Below are positions 47,147 to 60,161 of a DNA stretch of 64,000 nt, in pieces. Each line of letters opens with the position of its first letter. Within the stretch, counting starts at the first letter, position 1. Location of the stretch: positions 310,001-374,000 of the forward strand of contig NZ_FPBH01000003.1 in NCBI RefSeq assembly GCF_900116445.1, given 5' to 3'. The translations under genes and the position numbers were made by a program. The DNA is from Paraburkholderia aspalathi. Its GTDB lineage: Bacteria; Pseudomonadota; Gammaproteobacteria; Burkholderiales; Burkholderiaceae. Under the pieces are notes generated by a model that did not search any database, had not been told where the DNA came from, and saw only the letters and a program-made list of their open reading frames with translations.

Positions 47147-48214
47147 TCAGTAGTCGACCGGCAACGGATCGAGACTACGCCACATATACCAGGTGGCGAC
47201 AGTGCGCCACGGCTCCCAGTTTGCCGCGACCTCACGCGCTTCACTGCGCGTAACCGGTTCGCCGCTGAAGTAATTGACGCTGATCGCGCGGATCAGGCCG
47301 AGATCGTCGAGCGGCAGGACGTCCGGGCGCGACAGATTGAAGATCAGGAACATTTCCGCGGTCCAGCGGCCAATGCCGCGGATCTGCGTGAGTTCGGCGA
47401 TCACCGCTTCGTCGTCCATCGAGGTCCACTTGCCGACGTGCAAGGCGCCCGACACGAAGTGCTGCGCGAGATCGAGTACGTATTCGGCCTTGCGTTTGGA
47501 CAAGCCGCACGCGGTCAGCTTGTCCTGACCAAGCTTGATGAACTGCTGCGGCACGAGCTTCGGGCACGCTGCCTCGACTTTCGCCCAGACCGCCTGCGCG
47601 GAAGCGACCGAGATCTGCTGCCCCACCACCGAACGCGCGAGCGTGACGAACGGATCGCCACGGCTTAGCAGATGCACCGGGCCAAACTTCGGAATCAGTT
47701 TCTTCAGGATACGGTCGCGCTTGACGAGGTCCGCGCACGCCTTGTCCCAATACGCCGGACGAGTGACTTCAGGCGTGAGCCCGCCGATCTGCACCGGCAC
47801 CGCGAGTTCAGCAACATCGGCTGCTTCGCCGCCCGCACTCGACGACGCACGTGTCTTGCGAACGACTTCGCCTTCGTGTCCGTCTTGCGTAACGCGCGCG
47901 AGTTCCTGCACGTCGCCGGCGAGTTCGGCAGGCAACGCGCCATTGCTTTTTGCACGCGGCGTTTTGGCGCGTGTCGAAACAGGCGCGTGCGCCGACGAAC
48001 CGTTCAGCGCGCGCTTGACGGTGGCCTTCTTCGCCGCTCCGGTCGTTGCCGCTGCACGCACGCCAGCCTTCGGCGCCGCCCCGGCGGCTTTCGATGATGC
48101 ATTCTTTACCGCGCTGCCGCCCGCACGAGCCGACGTTCGTGTCGACTTTACCGCGGTTGCAGCGTTTGTTTGAGACGTGGCTCGTTTAGCCGGCGTCTTC
48201 GTGGCCGTTGCCAT
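47147..48214 (-). CDS. DNA-3-methyladenine glycosylase, AlkA/HhH-GPD type, with basic N-terminal tail
   Basis: A 355-residue base-excision repair enzyme removing alkylated purines. The C-terminal 200 residues form the HhH-GPD fold: helix-hairpin-helix LTQIRGIGRWTAEMFLIF and catalytic Asp in LPLDDLGL; FVTLARSVVGQQISVASA precedes it. The N-terminal 120 residues are Ala/Lys/Thr-rich and look like a histone-H1-type tail (PAKRATSQTNAATAVK...), likely disordered and DNA-binding. The tail is not part of AlkA itself. It lies between cysS and accA. Confidence 0.9.
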   Translation of the reverse strand: MATATKTPAKRATSQTNAATAVKSTRTSARAGGSAVKNASSKAAGAAPKAGVRAAATTGAAKKATVKRALNGSSAHAPVSTRAKTPRAKSNGALPAELAGDVQELARVTQDGHEGEVVRKTRASSSAGGEAADVAELAVPVQIGGLTPEVTRPAYWDKACADLVKRDRILKKLIPKFGPVHLLSRGDPFVTLARSVVGQQISVASAQAVWAKVEAACPKLVPQQFIKLGQDKLTACGLSKRKAEYVLDLAQHFVSGALHVGKWTSMDDEAVIAELTQIRGIGRWTAEMFLIFNLSRPDVLPLDDLGLIRAISVNYFSGEPVTRSEAREVAANWEPWRTVATWYMWRSLDPLPVDY

Positions 48215-48261
48215 CCTGCCTCCTGCCTGGCGAGTCGATCAGAGGGAAGTACGAGGTGCGC

Positions 48262-49659
48262 TCACACGCGCCGCCACTCGGTCAACCCGCCGGGTTTGTC
48301 TTCAAGTGCAACGCCGGCCTCGAGCAATTCGGCCCGGATCCGGTCTGCTGCTGCATAGTCTTTCGCCTGCTTGGCGGCCACGCGCGCGGCGATCTTCGCT
48401 TCGATCGCGGCGGCGTCGAGCGCGCCTTCTGCGGCAGCGCCCGCAGCCTGCTGCAGGTATGCACGCGGCTCCCGGCCGAGCAAGCCGATCACAGCGCCCA
48501 GCGAGCGCAATTGACGGGCCAGCGCGGGGTCGCGCGTGCGGTTCACTTCTGTTGCCAACTCGAACAACACCGACACTGCAACCGGCGTGTTGAAGTCGTC
48601 GTTCATTGCTGCCTGGAAACGCTGCGCATGCGCTTCGTTCCAGTCGAGCTCCGCGCCATCAGGCGTGACGTCTTTCAGCGCGGTGTATAAACGCGTCAGC
48701 GCACTGCGGGCGTCGTCGATATGCACGTCGCTGTAATTCAACGGCGAGCGGTAGTGCGCGCGCGCGATGAAAAAACGTACGACCTCGGCATCGTACTGCG
48801 CCAATACTTCGCGGATCGTAAAGAAATTGTTCAACGACTTCGACATCTTCTCATTGTCGATCTGTACGTAGCCGTTGTGCATCCAGTAATTGACGAAGGT
48901 TTGTCCGGTCGCAGCTTCGCTCTGCGCAATCTCGTTCTCATGGTGCGGAAACTGCAGGTCCTGACCGCCGCCATGAATGTCGAAATGCTCGCCGAGCAAC
49001 GTGCAGCCCATTGCCGAGCATTCGATATGCCAGCCGGGGCGGCCGCGCCCGTACTTCGACTCCCAGCCGGTGTCGGCTGGTTCGTCGGGCTTCGCCTGCT
49101 TCCACAGCACGAAGTCGAGCGGGTCCTGCTTCGCGTCGTTCGCGGCGACGCGTTCGCCGGCGCGGAGATCTTCGAGCGACTTGCCCGAGAGCTTGCCGTA
49201 GCCCACGAACTTGCGCACCGCGTAGTTCACGTCGCCGTCGGCCGCCTGATAGGCGTAACCGTTCGCCTCGAGCTTCTCGATCATGCCGAGCATCTGCGGG
49301 ATGAAATCGGTGGCGCGCGGTTCCAGATCGGGCCGCTCGATGCCGAGCGCGTCCGCATCTTCATGCAGGGCCTTGATGAAGCGGTCGGTCAACGATTTGA
49401 TCGTTTCGCCGTTCTCCACTGCGCGCCGGATGATCTTGTCGTCGATATCCGTGATGTTGCGCACGTAGGTGACGTCGTAACCGAGCGTGCGCAACCACCG
49501 CTGCACGATGTCGAACACGACCATCACCCGCGCATGACCGACGTGACAATAGTCGTACACGGTCATCCCGCAGACGTACATCCGCACGACGCCATCTTGC
49601 AGCGGCACGAAAGTTTGCTTGTCACGCGCGAGCGTGTTGTAGATGCGCAGTGATTCCAT
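48262..49659 (-). CDS. cysS: Cysteinyl-tRNA synthetase
   Basis: A 465-residue class I synthetase charging tRNA-Cys. It has the zinc Cys in [17 protein letters not shown], with HVGH as the HIGH motif, [11 protein letters not shown] and [14 protein letters not shown] zinc/active-site parts, and KMSKSLNNF. Full length. First gene of the minus-strand block; divergent from the TPR gene across a 279-base region. Confidence 0.97.
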   Translation of the reverse strand: MESLRIYNTLARDKQTFVPLQDGVVRMYVCGMTVYDYCHVGHARVMVVFDIVQRWLRTLGYDVTYVRNITDIDDKIIRRAVENGETIKSLTDRFIKALHEDADALGIERPDLEPRATDFIPQMLGMIEKLEANGYAYQAADGDVNYAVRKFVGYGKLSGKSLEDLRAGERVAANDAKQDPLDFVLWKQAKPDEPADTGWESKYGRGRPGWHIECSAMGCTLLGEHFDIHGGGQDLQFPHHENEIAQSEAATGQTFVNYWMHNGYVQIDNEKMSKSLNNFFTIREVLAQYDAEVVRFFIARAHYRSPLNYSDVHIDDARSALTRLYTALKDVTPDGAELDWNEAHAQRFQAAMNDDFNTPVAVSVLFELATEVNRTRDPALARQLRSLGAVIGLLGREPRAYLQQAAGAAAEGALDAAAIEAKIAARVAAKQAKDYAAADRIRAELLEAGVALEDKPGGLTEWRRV

Positions 49660-49938
49660 AGAGAACGGTGCGTGGGCCGAAAGAAATCCGCAATGTGTTT
49701 CGTGCTGTTTCGTGCATGAGGCGCCCCGCGAAAAGACGGCGGGTGCGTTCTGTACTGCCGCTTTGCACTACCTTTGCACTAAAACACGCACAGCAGCAAA
49801 CCGGTGCATCTGGTGCGGCGGTCAGGCTGCGTTCAAGGCGGAGACGACCACGAGTGGCGAAAAGACAGTTTGCGGTTCGACGGAACGCGCAGACCTTTTG
49901 TTAGAATGGGTCGGAGTATAACATCCAGACCCGAGCCT

Positions 49939-50670
49939 ATGAAACCTTCCAGCGGCCGCGCGCGCAGCGCTGCGACCCTCGCCGCGACGGCATTCTGCGC
50001 CGTCGCCCTCACGGTCTTGCCGGGTGCTCCCGCGTACGCGCAGAAAGGCGCCGCGACCATGCCGCAGGGCCCCGCCGTGCGTGACAACACGCCGGAAATC
50101 GACGCGTCGATTGCGCAGAAGAACTGGGAAGCCTCGCTCACCCAGCTCGACGCGCGCATCGCCTCGAATCCGCACGACGCACAAGCCAAGTTCAAGCGCG
50201 CCACGGTGCTGGCCCACCTGAATCGCGACGACGAAGCCATCACCGCGTTCACCGAACTCACGCAGCTGTATCCGGAACTGCCCGAACCGTATAACAACCT
50301 GGCCGCGCTCTATGCAAAGCACGGCCGTTATACGGAGGCACGCGCCGCGCTCGAAACCGCGACCAAGGTGAATCCGGCCTACGGTCTCGCGTACGAGAAT
50401 CTCGGCGACCTGTATCTGCGCATGGCCGACTCGGCTTACCGTCGCGCGCAAGGCCTCGGTAAAGCGAGCGCCACCACCACGCAGCGCATCGCCGACATCC
50501 AGAAGATCGTTTCGCCCCCCAAGAGCACCGGGCCGGCGAAAAAAGCCGCGGCGCCTGCCGAGGCCAGCGCCGCGCGCTCCTCCGCGGACATGACACAAAC
50601 GCCGAGCTTCCAGTACGGCGGCGCAAATGGCTCGCTCGCCATGCCGCCCTACATGGCGCCGTCGCAGTAA
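49939..50670 (+). CDS. Periplasmic TPR protein
   Basis: A 243-residue protein with a signal peptide (about residues 1-35, cleavage after AYA-Q). Residues about 60-165 contain tetratricopeptide repeats (FKRATVLAHLNRDDEAITAFTELTQLYPELPEPYNNLAALYAKHGRYTEARAAL and NPAYGLAYENLGDLYLRMA). The C-terminus is Ala/Pro/Ser-rich. It is a likely protein-protein scaffold; partner unknown. ATG 49939 precedes the signal peptide. It runs toward two peptidyl-prolyl isomerase genes. Confidence 0.85.
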   Translation: MKPSSGRARSAATLAATAFCAVALTVLPGAPAYAQKGAATMPQGPAVRDNTPEIDASIAQKNWEASLTQLDARIASNPHDAQAKFKRATVLAHLNRDDEAITAFTELTQLYPELPEPYNNLAALYAKHGRYTEARAALETATKVNPAYGLAYENLGDLYLRMADSAYRRAQGLGKASATTTQRIADIQKIVSPPKSTGPAKKAAAPAEASAARSSADMTQTPSFQYGGANGSLAMPPYMAPSQ

Positions 50671-50719
50671 CACGGTCACCGTTTTCGGCAACACGTTTTT
50701 TCCAACCCTGAGGATCTTC

Positions 50720-51301
50720 ATGAAATGGTTGATGTTGGCGCTCGGCAGCGCCGCCCTGATCGCAAACGCCCCCGCCTTTGCCCAGTCCGGTTCGCAGGCC
50801 GCGCATCCGTCCGTCCTCTTCAAGACCACGGAAGGCGACATCCGCGTCGAGTTGTATCCTGAGAAGGCGCCGAAAACGGTCGCCAACTTCCTCGACTATG
50901 TGAAGTCCGGCCAGTACAGCGGCACGATTTTCCATCGCGTGATTCGCGGCTTCATGATTCAGGGCGGCGGTTATACGCAGAGCTTCGCTGAGAAGCCCAC
51001 GCGCGCGCCGATTCCGCTTGAAAGCCGCAACGGTCTGAAGAACGCCGCCGGCACGCTCGCCATGGCGCGCACCAGCGATCCGAATTCGGCCACCGCGCAG
51101 TTCTTCATCAACACGGTGGATAACGCCGGCCTCGACTATCCGAATCCGGACGGCAACGGCTACGCGGTGTTCGGCAAGGTCACGAGCGGCATGGACGTCG
51201 TGAAGAAGATCGAAGGCACGGCCACCACCACTCGCGGCCCGATGAGCGACGTGCCGCAAAAACCGATCGTGATCGAATCGGCCACGGTGGTCAGCAAGTA
51301 A
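50720..51301 (+). CDS. ppiA: Periplasmic peptidyl-prolyl cis-trans isomerase (cyclophilin)
   Basis: A 193-residue cyclophilin with a signal peptide (residues 1-22, cleavage after AFA-Q). The cyclophilin core has [49 protein letters not shown], the active-site FHRVI/FMIQGGG, and TAQFFINTVDN. It speeds prolyl isomerisation in exported proteins. It is paired with the cytoplasmic paralogue 139 bases downstream, probably from an old duplication. Confidence 0.93.
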   Translation: MKWLMLALGSAALIANAPAFAQSGSQAAHPSVLFKTTEGDIRVELYPEKAPKTVANFLDYVKSGQYSGTIFHRVIRGFMIQGGGYTQSFAEKPTRAPIPLESRNGLKNAAGTLAMARTSDPNSATAQFFINTVDNAGLDYPNPDGNGYAVFGKVTSGMDVVKKIEGTATTTRGPMSDVPQKPIVIESATVVSK

Positions 51302-51440
51302 GCAATAGAACAGGAAGCAGCACCCGGCACGCTGCACAGGAAAGCAACTCAATCTACGCCCCCGGCGCGGCCCGTCGTCATCACACTTCGTGACGAACGG
51401 CTGCGCCTTTTACCCACCCCGTTCATCAAAGGATTCCATC

Positions 51441-51935
51441 ATGGTTGAACTGCATACAAACCACGGCGTCATCAAACTCGAACTGGACGCTGAAAAGGCG
51501 CCGAAGTCGGTTGAGAACTTCCTCAACTACGTGAAGGCCGGTCACTACGACAACACGGTGTTCCACCGCGTGATCGACGGCTTCATGATCCAGGGCGGCG
51601 GTTTCGAACCCGGCATGAAGCAGAAGCCGACGGCTGAGCCGATCACCAACGAAGCGAACAACGGCCTGAAGAATGTCAACGGTTCGATCGCGATGGCTCG
51701 CACGAACGACCCGCACTCGGCAACCGCGCAATTCTTCATCAACGTGAACGACAACGACTTCCTGAACCACTCGTCGCCGACGCCGCAGGGCTGGGGCTAT
51801 GCGGTGTTCGGCAAGGTGGTCGACGGCATGGACATCGTCGAGAAGATCAAGAAGGTCAAGACGGGTTCGAAGGGCTTCCATCAGGACGTGCCGGCCGACG
51901 ACGTCGTGATCGAAAAAGCAGTGATCGTCGACTAA
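51441..51935 (+). CDS. ppiB: Cytoplasmic peptidyl-prolyl cis-trans isomerase B
   Basis: A 164-residue cyclophilin without signal peptide: [50 protein letters not shown] and [33 protein letters not shown]. The length and start match PpiB. ATG 51441 follows AAAGGA. It is close to lpxH downstream (47 bases), an order common in Burkholderiaceae. Confidence 0.95.
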   Translation: MVELHTNHGVIKLELDAEKAPKSVENFLNYVKAGHYDNTVFHRVIDGFMIQGGGFEPGMKQKPTAEPITNEANNGLKNVNGSIAMARTNDPHSATAQFFINVNDNDFLNHSSPTPQGWGYAVFGKVVDGMDIVEKIKKVKTGSKGFHQDVPADDVVIEKAVIVD

Positions 51936-51982
51936 GCGTCCGATCAGGGCTAACCTGTTTGAACTGATATCAGGCACCTTCA

Positions 51983-52780
51983 ATGCTGCAAGAAACGCCG
52001 CTGCGAAGCGTCGCCGCGGGCGTGCCTGGCGAGGGCAAACGCCCGCACGCCGCACGCCCGTTTTTTTTCCTCTCCGATATTCATCTGAGCGAGGCGATTC
52101 CGCACACGGTCGCCGCGTTCGAACACTTCGTGCGCGTCACGGCCGAGCAGGCGGATTCGGTTTTCATTCTCGGCGATCTGTTCGAGTACTGGATCGGCGA
52201 CGACATGCTCGTCGAGCCGTTCGTCGCGCGCATGGCGGCGTTGCTGCATACGTTGTCGGAGCGCGGAATCGCGCTCTACATCATGCACGGCAATCGCGAT
52301 TTTCTGCTCGGCAAGCGCTTCATGAAAGCGGCCGGCGCGATCTGGCTGCCCGACCCGTTTGTGATCACCGCATTCGGCACGCGCATCGTGCTCGCGCATG
52401 GTGACGGCCTCTGCACCGCGGATCGCGGCTATCAATTTTTCCGGCGCTTTGCGCGCAACCGTGTCGCGCAGATGCTGTTTCTCGCGTGGCCGTTTCGCTG
52501 GCGTCAGGCGCTTGCAGAAAACATGCGCTCAAAGAGCGAGCAAGGCCGCTCGCGTCCGGTTTCGCCGAAGTATGACGTGACGCCGAAGGCCGTCGCTGCG
52601 TTATTCAAGGTGTCGAAAACGGCCACGATCATTCATGGGCACACGCATCGACCGGCGCTGCATCGCGAGCCAGGCGGCACGCGCTGGGTATTGCCGGATT
52701 GGGATCTCGACCACGGCGAGCGCCGTGGCGGTTATCTGCGAATCGATGCGGAAGGAATTCGGGCGTTGCCGCTGAATTGA
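51983..52780 (+). CDS. lpxH: UDP-2,3-diacylglucosamine diphosphatase
   Basis: A 265-residue calcineurin-like metallohydrolase making lipid X from UDP-2,3-diacylglucosamine in lipid A synthesis, at the inner face of the inner membrane. Metal motifs in order: FFLSDIHLSE (D-x-H), FILGDLFEYWIGDD (GD), MHGNRDFLLG (GNRD), VLAHGDGLCTAD and IHGHTHRPA (GHTH). Full length with a short N-terminal extension. It converges on cysE, with 10 bases between the stops. Confidence 0.95.
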   Translation: MLQETPLRSVAAGVPGEGKRPHAARPFFFLSDIHLSEAIPHTVAAFEHFVRVTAEQADSVFILGDLFEYWIGDDMLVEPFVARMAALLHTLSERGIALYIMHGNRDFLLGKRFMKAAGAIWLPDPFVITAFGTRIVLAHGDGLCTADRGYQFFRRFARNRVAQMLFLAWPFRWRQALAENMRSKSEQGRSRPVSPKYDVTPKAVAALFKVSKTATIIHGHTHRPALHREPGGTRWVLPDWDLDHGERRGGYLRIDAEGIRALPLN

Positions 52781-52790
52781 CCTAGCTAGA

Positions 52791-53621
52791 CTAGCGCTCC
52801 GCCACTGCCCCTTCCACCTTTCCCGCAATCGCAGCCGACAGGCGCCGCAGATCGAGCAGCGCCGCATCGGCGCCTTGCAAACCTTCCAGACTGGTGCCGA
52901 GCCGCTCCAGCGCGTCGACGATTTCGTCGATACGCTTCGATTGCGTGGCAGCGTGATCGATCAGACCGTGAATCGCCAGCGATACCGGATCATCCGCGTT
53001 CGGCGTGATGCCGTAGGCGCAGAATCCGCTCTTTTCTGACGTGGTTTTCAACTCACGCGACGCGCCATTTGCCGATGCGCTCGCCGTGGCTGCCACGGCA
53101 GCCGCTGCCGGGACGATGATCCGCGCGGGATTCCCCACTGCCGTACCGCGTGCCGGCACCGGCCTCGTGACCACGGCATTCGAACCTATCTTCGCGTCCG
53201 CGCCGATCGTAAAGCCGCCGAGGACCTTCGCCCCCGCGCCCACGATTACGCCGCGTTCAAGCGTGGGATGCCGCTTCGCCCCCCGCGTGAGCGACGTGCC
53301 GCCAAGGGTTACGCCCTGGTAGATCGTGCAGTCGTCGCCGACTTGCGCCGTCTCGCCAATCACGACGCCCATGCCGTGATCGATGAACACACGACGGCCC
53401 AGCGTAGCGCCCGGATGGATTTCGATGCCGGTCATGAAACGCGCCATCTGCGAAATGAAACGCGCGAGCCAGCGGCGTTTAGCCTGCCAGCAGGCGTGCG
53501 CGAGCCGGTGCAGCACGAGCGCGTGCAGGCCGGGATAACACGTGAGGACTTCCCAGGCGCTGCGGGCGGCGGGATCGCGCTCGCGGATCGTGGCGATGTC
53601 TTCGCGGAGTCTCGTGAACAT
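52791..53621 (-). CDS. cysE: Serine O-acetyltransferase
   Basis: A 276-residue enzyme acetylating L-serine for cysteine synthesis. The N-terminal helical part [31 protein letters not shown] is followed by a left-handed beta-helix with [44 protein letters not shown] (catalytic His in DHGMG). After about residue 175 an Ala-rich tail of about 100 residues extends beyond typical CysE; it includes [24 protein letters not shown] and may be a coiled coil. The start at 53621 (MFTRLRED) follows family convention. Confidence 0.93.
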   Translation of the reverse strand: MFTRLREDIATIRERDPAARSAWEVLTCYPGLHALVLHRLAHACWQAKRRWLARFISQMARFMTGIEIHPGATLGRRVFIDHGMGVVIGETAQVGDDCTIYQGVTLGGTSLTRGAKRHPTLERGVIVGAGAKVLGGFTIGADAKIGSNAVVTRPVPARGTAVGNPARIIVPAAAAVAATASASANGASRELKTTSEKSGFCAYGITPNADDPVSLAIHGLIDHAATQSKRIDEIVDALERLGTSLEGLQGADAALLDLRRLSAAIAGKVEGAVAER

Positions 53622-53803
53622 GGCAGGGACTAGGTTGTGGGGGAAAAGACCGCCTGCGTGAAACACCACGCACGGCGGATGCTTGCCGTATAGCAGATCG
53701 GCAGCTTTGCTTAGAACGTTTCGAGCGATTGTAGGGCGATTGCGCGAAACCTGCCGGAAGCCCACGCTGCCGGCAAGGTCGTAGATTGATGGGCGGGCAG
53801 CCC

Positions 53804-54640
53804 TTAAGACGCGTCGCCGCCGGGCGGCCTGGTCTTCAGCAGAATATGTTTGGCGATGCCCCGCACGATATTCACTTCCTCGCGCTCCAGACCTGAACGT
53901 GCGAACAGACGCCGCAAGCGGGACATCAATTTCTTCGGATTGGCCGGATCGAGAAACTCGAGGGCGACCAGCGCACTCTCCAGATGCGCGTACATGCTTT
54001 CGATTTCGTCGCTCGCCGCTCGCGCGCCGACCGGCTCGCCCTGCCCGGCCGCCGTCTGCGCCACCGCGGATGCTGCCGCCGTTACCTCGTCCGAGGACAG
54101 ATACGCCGTGCGCAATTCATACGCCAACACCTGCACGGCCTGCGCGAGATTGAGCGAACTGTAGGCGGGATTGGCCGGAATATGCGCGAGCGCGCTGCAA
54201 CGCTCGACGTCTTCGTTCGACAGCCCCGTGCGCTCGTTGCCGAACACCAGCGCGATCTCGCCATGTAGAGCCTGCTCACGCGCGGCGCCTGCCGCGGCAC
54301 GCGGCGTCCATTGCGGTGGCCCGTATTCACGCAGCCGCGCGGTCAGCGCAATCGACCAATGCACGCCATTCAACGCATCGGCAAGCGTCGGGACGACGTG
54401 CGCGGACGCCAGCACGTCGTCGGCGCCGCTCGCCATGGCGATGGCTTCCGGATCGCTTTGCACGTGGGGCACACGTGGCGACACGAGCACGAGGCGCGAA
54501 AACCCCATGGTTTTCAGCGCGCGCGCTGCGGCGCCGACGTTGCCCGGATGGCTGGGCTCGACGAGCACGAAGCGCGTCGACGTAAAACCGCCGCGCAGGT
54601 CCGCCACGGCGGGATCGGAAGAATGGTGGGGGTGGTCCAC
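53804..54640 (-). CDS. trmJ: tRNA (cytidine/uridine-2'-O-)-methyltransferase TrmJ
   Basis: A 278-residue SPOUT-class enzyme methylating the ribose at position 32 of tRNAs with SAM. Signatures: [71 protein letters not shown] (trefoil-knot SAM site), then a C-terminal dimer helix region ([34 protein letters not shown]). The start is taken as GTG 54640 because the homologous part begins there. Divergent from suhB. Confidence 0.93.
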   Translation of the reverse strand: MDHPHHSSDPAVADLRGGFTSTRFVLVEPSHPGNVGAAARALKTMGFSRLVLVSPRVPHVQSDPEAIAMASGADDVLASAHVVPTLADALNGVHWSIALTARLREYGPPQWTPRAAAGAAREQALHGEIALVFGNERTGLSNEDVERCSALAHIPANPAYSSLNLAQAVQVLAYELRTAYLSSDEVTAAASAVAQTAAGQGEPVGARAASDEIESMYAHLESALVALEFLDPANPKKLMSRLRRLFARSGLEREEVNIVRGIAKHILLKTRPPGGDAS

Positions 54641-55005
54641 GATGAAACTCGGCAAAGTAAAGAACGCGTATGGTAGCGCCAACGCCGCATCGGCTCTGAA
54701 ATGCGCGCGTGCGCCGCGCCAGAACCGCGCCGTTGGACCGTGGCACGCTATACCAGGCAGCAAGCGCTGCCGCGGCAGCCCGGACTCAGGTAAAATACCA
54801 ATATTCGCGCCCGGTTTTCTCCTGTGAAAGCTCCGGCGCCTCGTTCTTATCCAATTCGTCTCCGTCGGCGGAATGCGCACCCGGTCCTTTGCCGGACGTG
54901 CGTTCCGTGCTGTTTCCGCGCCCTTTGATGGCGCTCAATTAGCGTCCATCCCGCGCTCATTTACCGGTAAGCAGCCGTGCTGCCCCGGCACAAGGATCCA
55001 GTCTC
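54641..55005. other. Divergent intergenic region trmJ/suhB
   Basis: A 365-base region that should contain promoters for both genes. A possible -10 (TAAAAT near 54792) is seen on the plus strand. No small gene or strong hairpin is evident. Confidence 0.4.
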
Positions 55006-55809
55006 ATGCATCCCATGCTCAATATCGCTGTGAAGGCCGCGCGCCGCGCAGCCCAGATCATCAACCGCGCGTCGCTCGACCTCGATCTGCTCCAGGTCAG
55101 CAAGAAACAGCACAACGATTTCGTCACGGAGGTCGACAAAGCGTCTGAAGCGGCGATCATCGACACGCTCAAGACAGCCTACCCCGATCACGCCATCCTC
55201 GCCGAAGAATCCGGCAAGTCGGACAACGAGTCCGAATATCAGTGGATCATCGATCCGCTCGACGGCACCACCAATTTCATCCACGGCTTCCCGTACTACT
55301 GCGTGTCGATCGCGCTCGCCCACAAGGGTATCGTGACGCAGGCCGTGGTCTACGATCCGACCCGCAACGACCTGTTCACCGCCTCGCGCGGCCGCGGTGC
55401 GTTCCTGAACGACCGCCGTATCCGCGTCGCCAAGCGCGACCGCCTGGCTGACGGCCTGATCGGCACCGGCTTCCCGTTCCGCGAAAAGGACGGCCTCGAA
55501 GCGTACGGCCGCCAGTTCGCTGAAATGACCGAAGCCTGCGCCGGCCTGCGCCGTCCGGGCGCTGCTGCGCTCGATCTGGCGAATGTTGCCGCGGGCCGTA
55601 TGGACGGCTTCTTCGAGCAAGGCCTGAATCCGTGGGACGTCGCCGCGGGCAGCCTGCTGATCACGGAAGCCGGCGGTCTGGTCGGCAATTACACGGGCGA
55701 CTCGGACTTCCTGCACGTCGGCGAAATCGTCGCGGGCAATCCGAAGGTCTACGCGCAGATGATCCCGATCCTGTCGCGCTACAGCCGCACGCGTCAGCAA
55801 GCGGCTTAA
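55006..55809 (+). CDS. suhB: Inositol-1-monophosphatase family protein SuhB
   Basis: A 267-residue Mg2+-dependent phosphatase. Metal-site motifs: AEESGK (Glu), [17 protein letters not shown] (D-x-L-D-G-T/S) and [19 protein letters not shown]. It hydrolyses myo-inositol 1-phosphate; in E. coli SuhB also joins the rRNA antitermination complex. Full length. An intrinsic terminator follows. Confidence 0.95.
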   Translation: MHPMLNIAVKAARRAAQIINRASLDLDLLQVSKKQHNDFVTEVDKASEAAIIDTLKTAYPDHAILAEESGKSDNESEYQWIIDPLDGTTNFIHGFPYYCVSIALAHKGIVTQAVVYDPTRNDLFTASRGRGAFLNDRRIRVAKRDRLADGLIGTGFPFREKDGLEAYGRQFAEMTEACAGLRRPGAAALDLANVAAGRMDGFFEQGLNPWDVAAGSLLITEAGGLVGNYTGDSDFLHVGEIVAGNPKVYAQMIPILSRYSRTRQQAA

Positions 55810-55863
55810 GGTTCAGGTCTTAGTTCTGGACTGGCCGGCTTGGCGCCGGCATCGGTAATACAT

Positions 55864-55885
55864 AAAGCGGCTTCGGCCGCTTTTT
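55864..55885 (+). terminator. Intrinsic terminator after suhB
   Basis: AAAGCGGC and GCCGCTTT pair around a TTCG tetraloop, followed by TT, 55 bases after the suhB stop. Confidence 0.85.
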
Positions 55886-56027
55886 CGTTGGGCCGCCAGC
55901 ATCCGGCGGGCGTTCGTGCTACAAAGCGGAATGCCGCGCCGGCACGCTCGATCGCCGGCTGCGTTTTGCGCGCTTCTTGCAGCGCCCTGCTTCGCGTCAG
56001 ATTTCCGCGCAGCTTCCGATCCGCTTC

Positions 56028-57326
56028 ATGAAAAAAGGCTTCTACACAATCATCGCGGCGCAGTTCATTTCGTCGCTCGCGGACAATGCCCTGCTGATCG
56101 CCGCCATCGCCCTGCTATCGGTGATCCGTTCGGCCGCCTGGGTCACGCCGCTGCTGCAGATTTTCTTCACTGTCTCCTACGTGTTGCTCGCCCCCTTCGT
56201 CGGCGCCTTCGCCGACGCGCTGCAGAAGCGACACGTCATGTTCATCTCCAACGCGCTCAAGGCGAGCGGTTGCCTGATGATGATCGCCGGCGTCCATCCG
56301 ATGATCGCGTATGGCGTGGTCGGCTTTGGCGCGGCCGCGTATTCGCCGGCCAAATACGGCATTCTCACCGAGCTCCTGCCCGCGGAAAAACTCGTCAAGG
56401 CGAACGCGTGGCTCGAATCGGCCACCGTCCTGTCGACCATTGTCGGCACGATGGTCGGCGGCGCATTGATCAGCACGCTCGCCGACCGGTTCGTCGCGCA
56501 TGCGCATCTGCCGCTGATCCGCTCTTCCGCCGATCTGGCGATGTTCGCGGTGATGGTTACGTATGCCATCGCGGCGGCGATCAACATCTTCATTCCCGAT
56601 ACCGGCGCGCGTTATCCGAATCGTTTGAACGAGCCGAAGAAACTGGTCGGCGATTTCTATCATTGCTTCAACGTGCTGTGGGCCGACAAGCTCGCACAGA
56701 TCGCGCTGTGGGTCACGACGCTGATGTGGGGTGGCGCGGTCACGCTGCAATTGCTGGTGCTCAAATGGGCGAACGTGAATCTTGGCCTGTCGCTCTCGAA
56801 GGCGGCGGTGATGCAAGGCGTGACGGGGCTTGGCATCGCCGTCGGCGCGGCGGCCGCGGCGGCGCTGATTCCATTGCGCAACTCGCTGCGCGTGCTGCCG
56901 ATCGGCATCCTCACCGGCGCGGTGGCAATCGCCGTGGCGTTCTACAACCGGGACCTGTTTCCGGCGGGCGCCGGCCTACGTATCGGTTCGTACGTGCTGC
57001 CGATTTATATCCTGCTCGCCTATCCGCTGATGATCCTGCTCGGCGCGCTGTCCGGCTTTTTTATCGTGCCGATGAACGCGATTCTCCAGCATCGTGGCGC
57101 GACCTTGCTCTCCGCGGGGCATTCGATCGCGGTGCAGAATTTCAACCAGAATCTGGCCGTACTGCTGATGCTCGGGGCTTATGCGATATTGCTCACCGCG
57201 AAGATGCCGGCGCAATGGATCATTGTCGTGTTCGGCAGCTTCATCACGTTCATGATGTGGCTCGCAAAACGGCGCAGCGCCGTGAATGAGCGCACGGTGG
57301 ATATGCGAGCGCTCGTTGAAGAATGA
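56028..57326 (+). CDS. lplT: Lysophospholipid transporter LplT (MFS)
   Basis: A 432-residue major-facilitator protein with about 12 membrane helices. It begins MKKGFYTIIAAQFISSLADNALLIAAIALL, close to LplT, with the loop GFGAAAYSPAKYGILTELLP and, near the C-terminus, FIVPMNAILQHRGATLLSAGHSIAVQNFNQN, both typical of LplT. LplT flips lysophospholipids inward across the inner membrane for reacylation; the partner Aas is not in the window. The start at 56028 removes an unconserved extension. Confidence 0.9.
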   Translation: MKKGFYTIIAAQFISSLADNALLIAAIALLSVIRSAAWVTPLLQIFFTVSYVLLAPFVGAFADALQKRHVMFISNALKASGCLMMIAGVHPMIAYGVVGFGAAAYSPAKYGILTELLPAEKLVKANAWLESATVLSTIVGTMVGGALISTLADRFVAHAHLPLIRSSADLAMFAVMVTYAIAAAINIFIPDTGARYPNRLNEPKKLVGDFYHCFNVLWADKLAQIALWVTTLMWGGAVTLQLLVLKWANVNLGLSLSKAAVMQGVTGLGIAVGAAAAAALIPLRNSLRVLPIGILTGAVAIAVAFYNRDLFPAGAGLRIGSYVLPIYILLAYPLMILLGALSGFFIVPMNAILQHRGATLLSAGHSIAVQNFNQNLAVLLMLGAYAILLTAKMPAQWIIVVFGSFITFMMWLAKRRSAVNERTVDMRALVEE

Positions 57327-57473
57327 TGGCCTGGCGAGAATCGCCCGGCTGGCGCGAGAATCTGTCTTACGACAGGTAAGTTGCGTAGCGACTGGCCATC
57401 CGGCCAGGGTCCGCTCGCCGCGCTGGCGGGTTAAACTCACGCCCTGAACAGCTAACGCAAAAAGACACCACGG

Positions 57474-60147
<2,674 letters not shown>

Positions 60148-60161
<14 letters not shown>

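Noticed and set aside
55916..57289. A 457-codon plus-strand frame overlapping lplT
   Set aside because: It is Arg/Ala-rich without hydrophobic helices, while the +1 frame encodes a clear 12-helix transporter.
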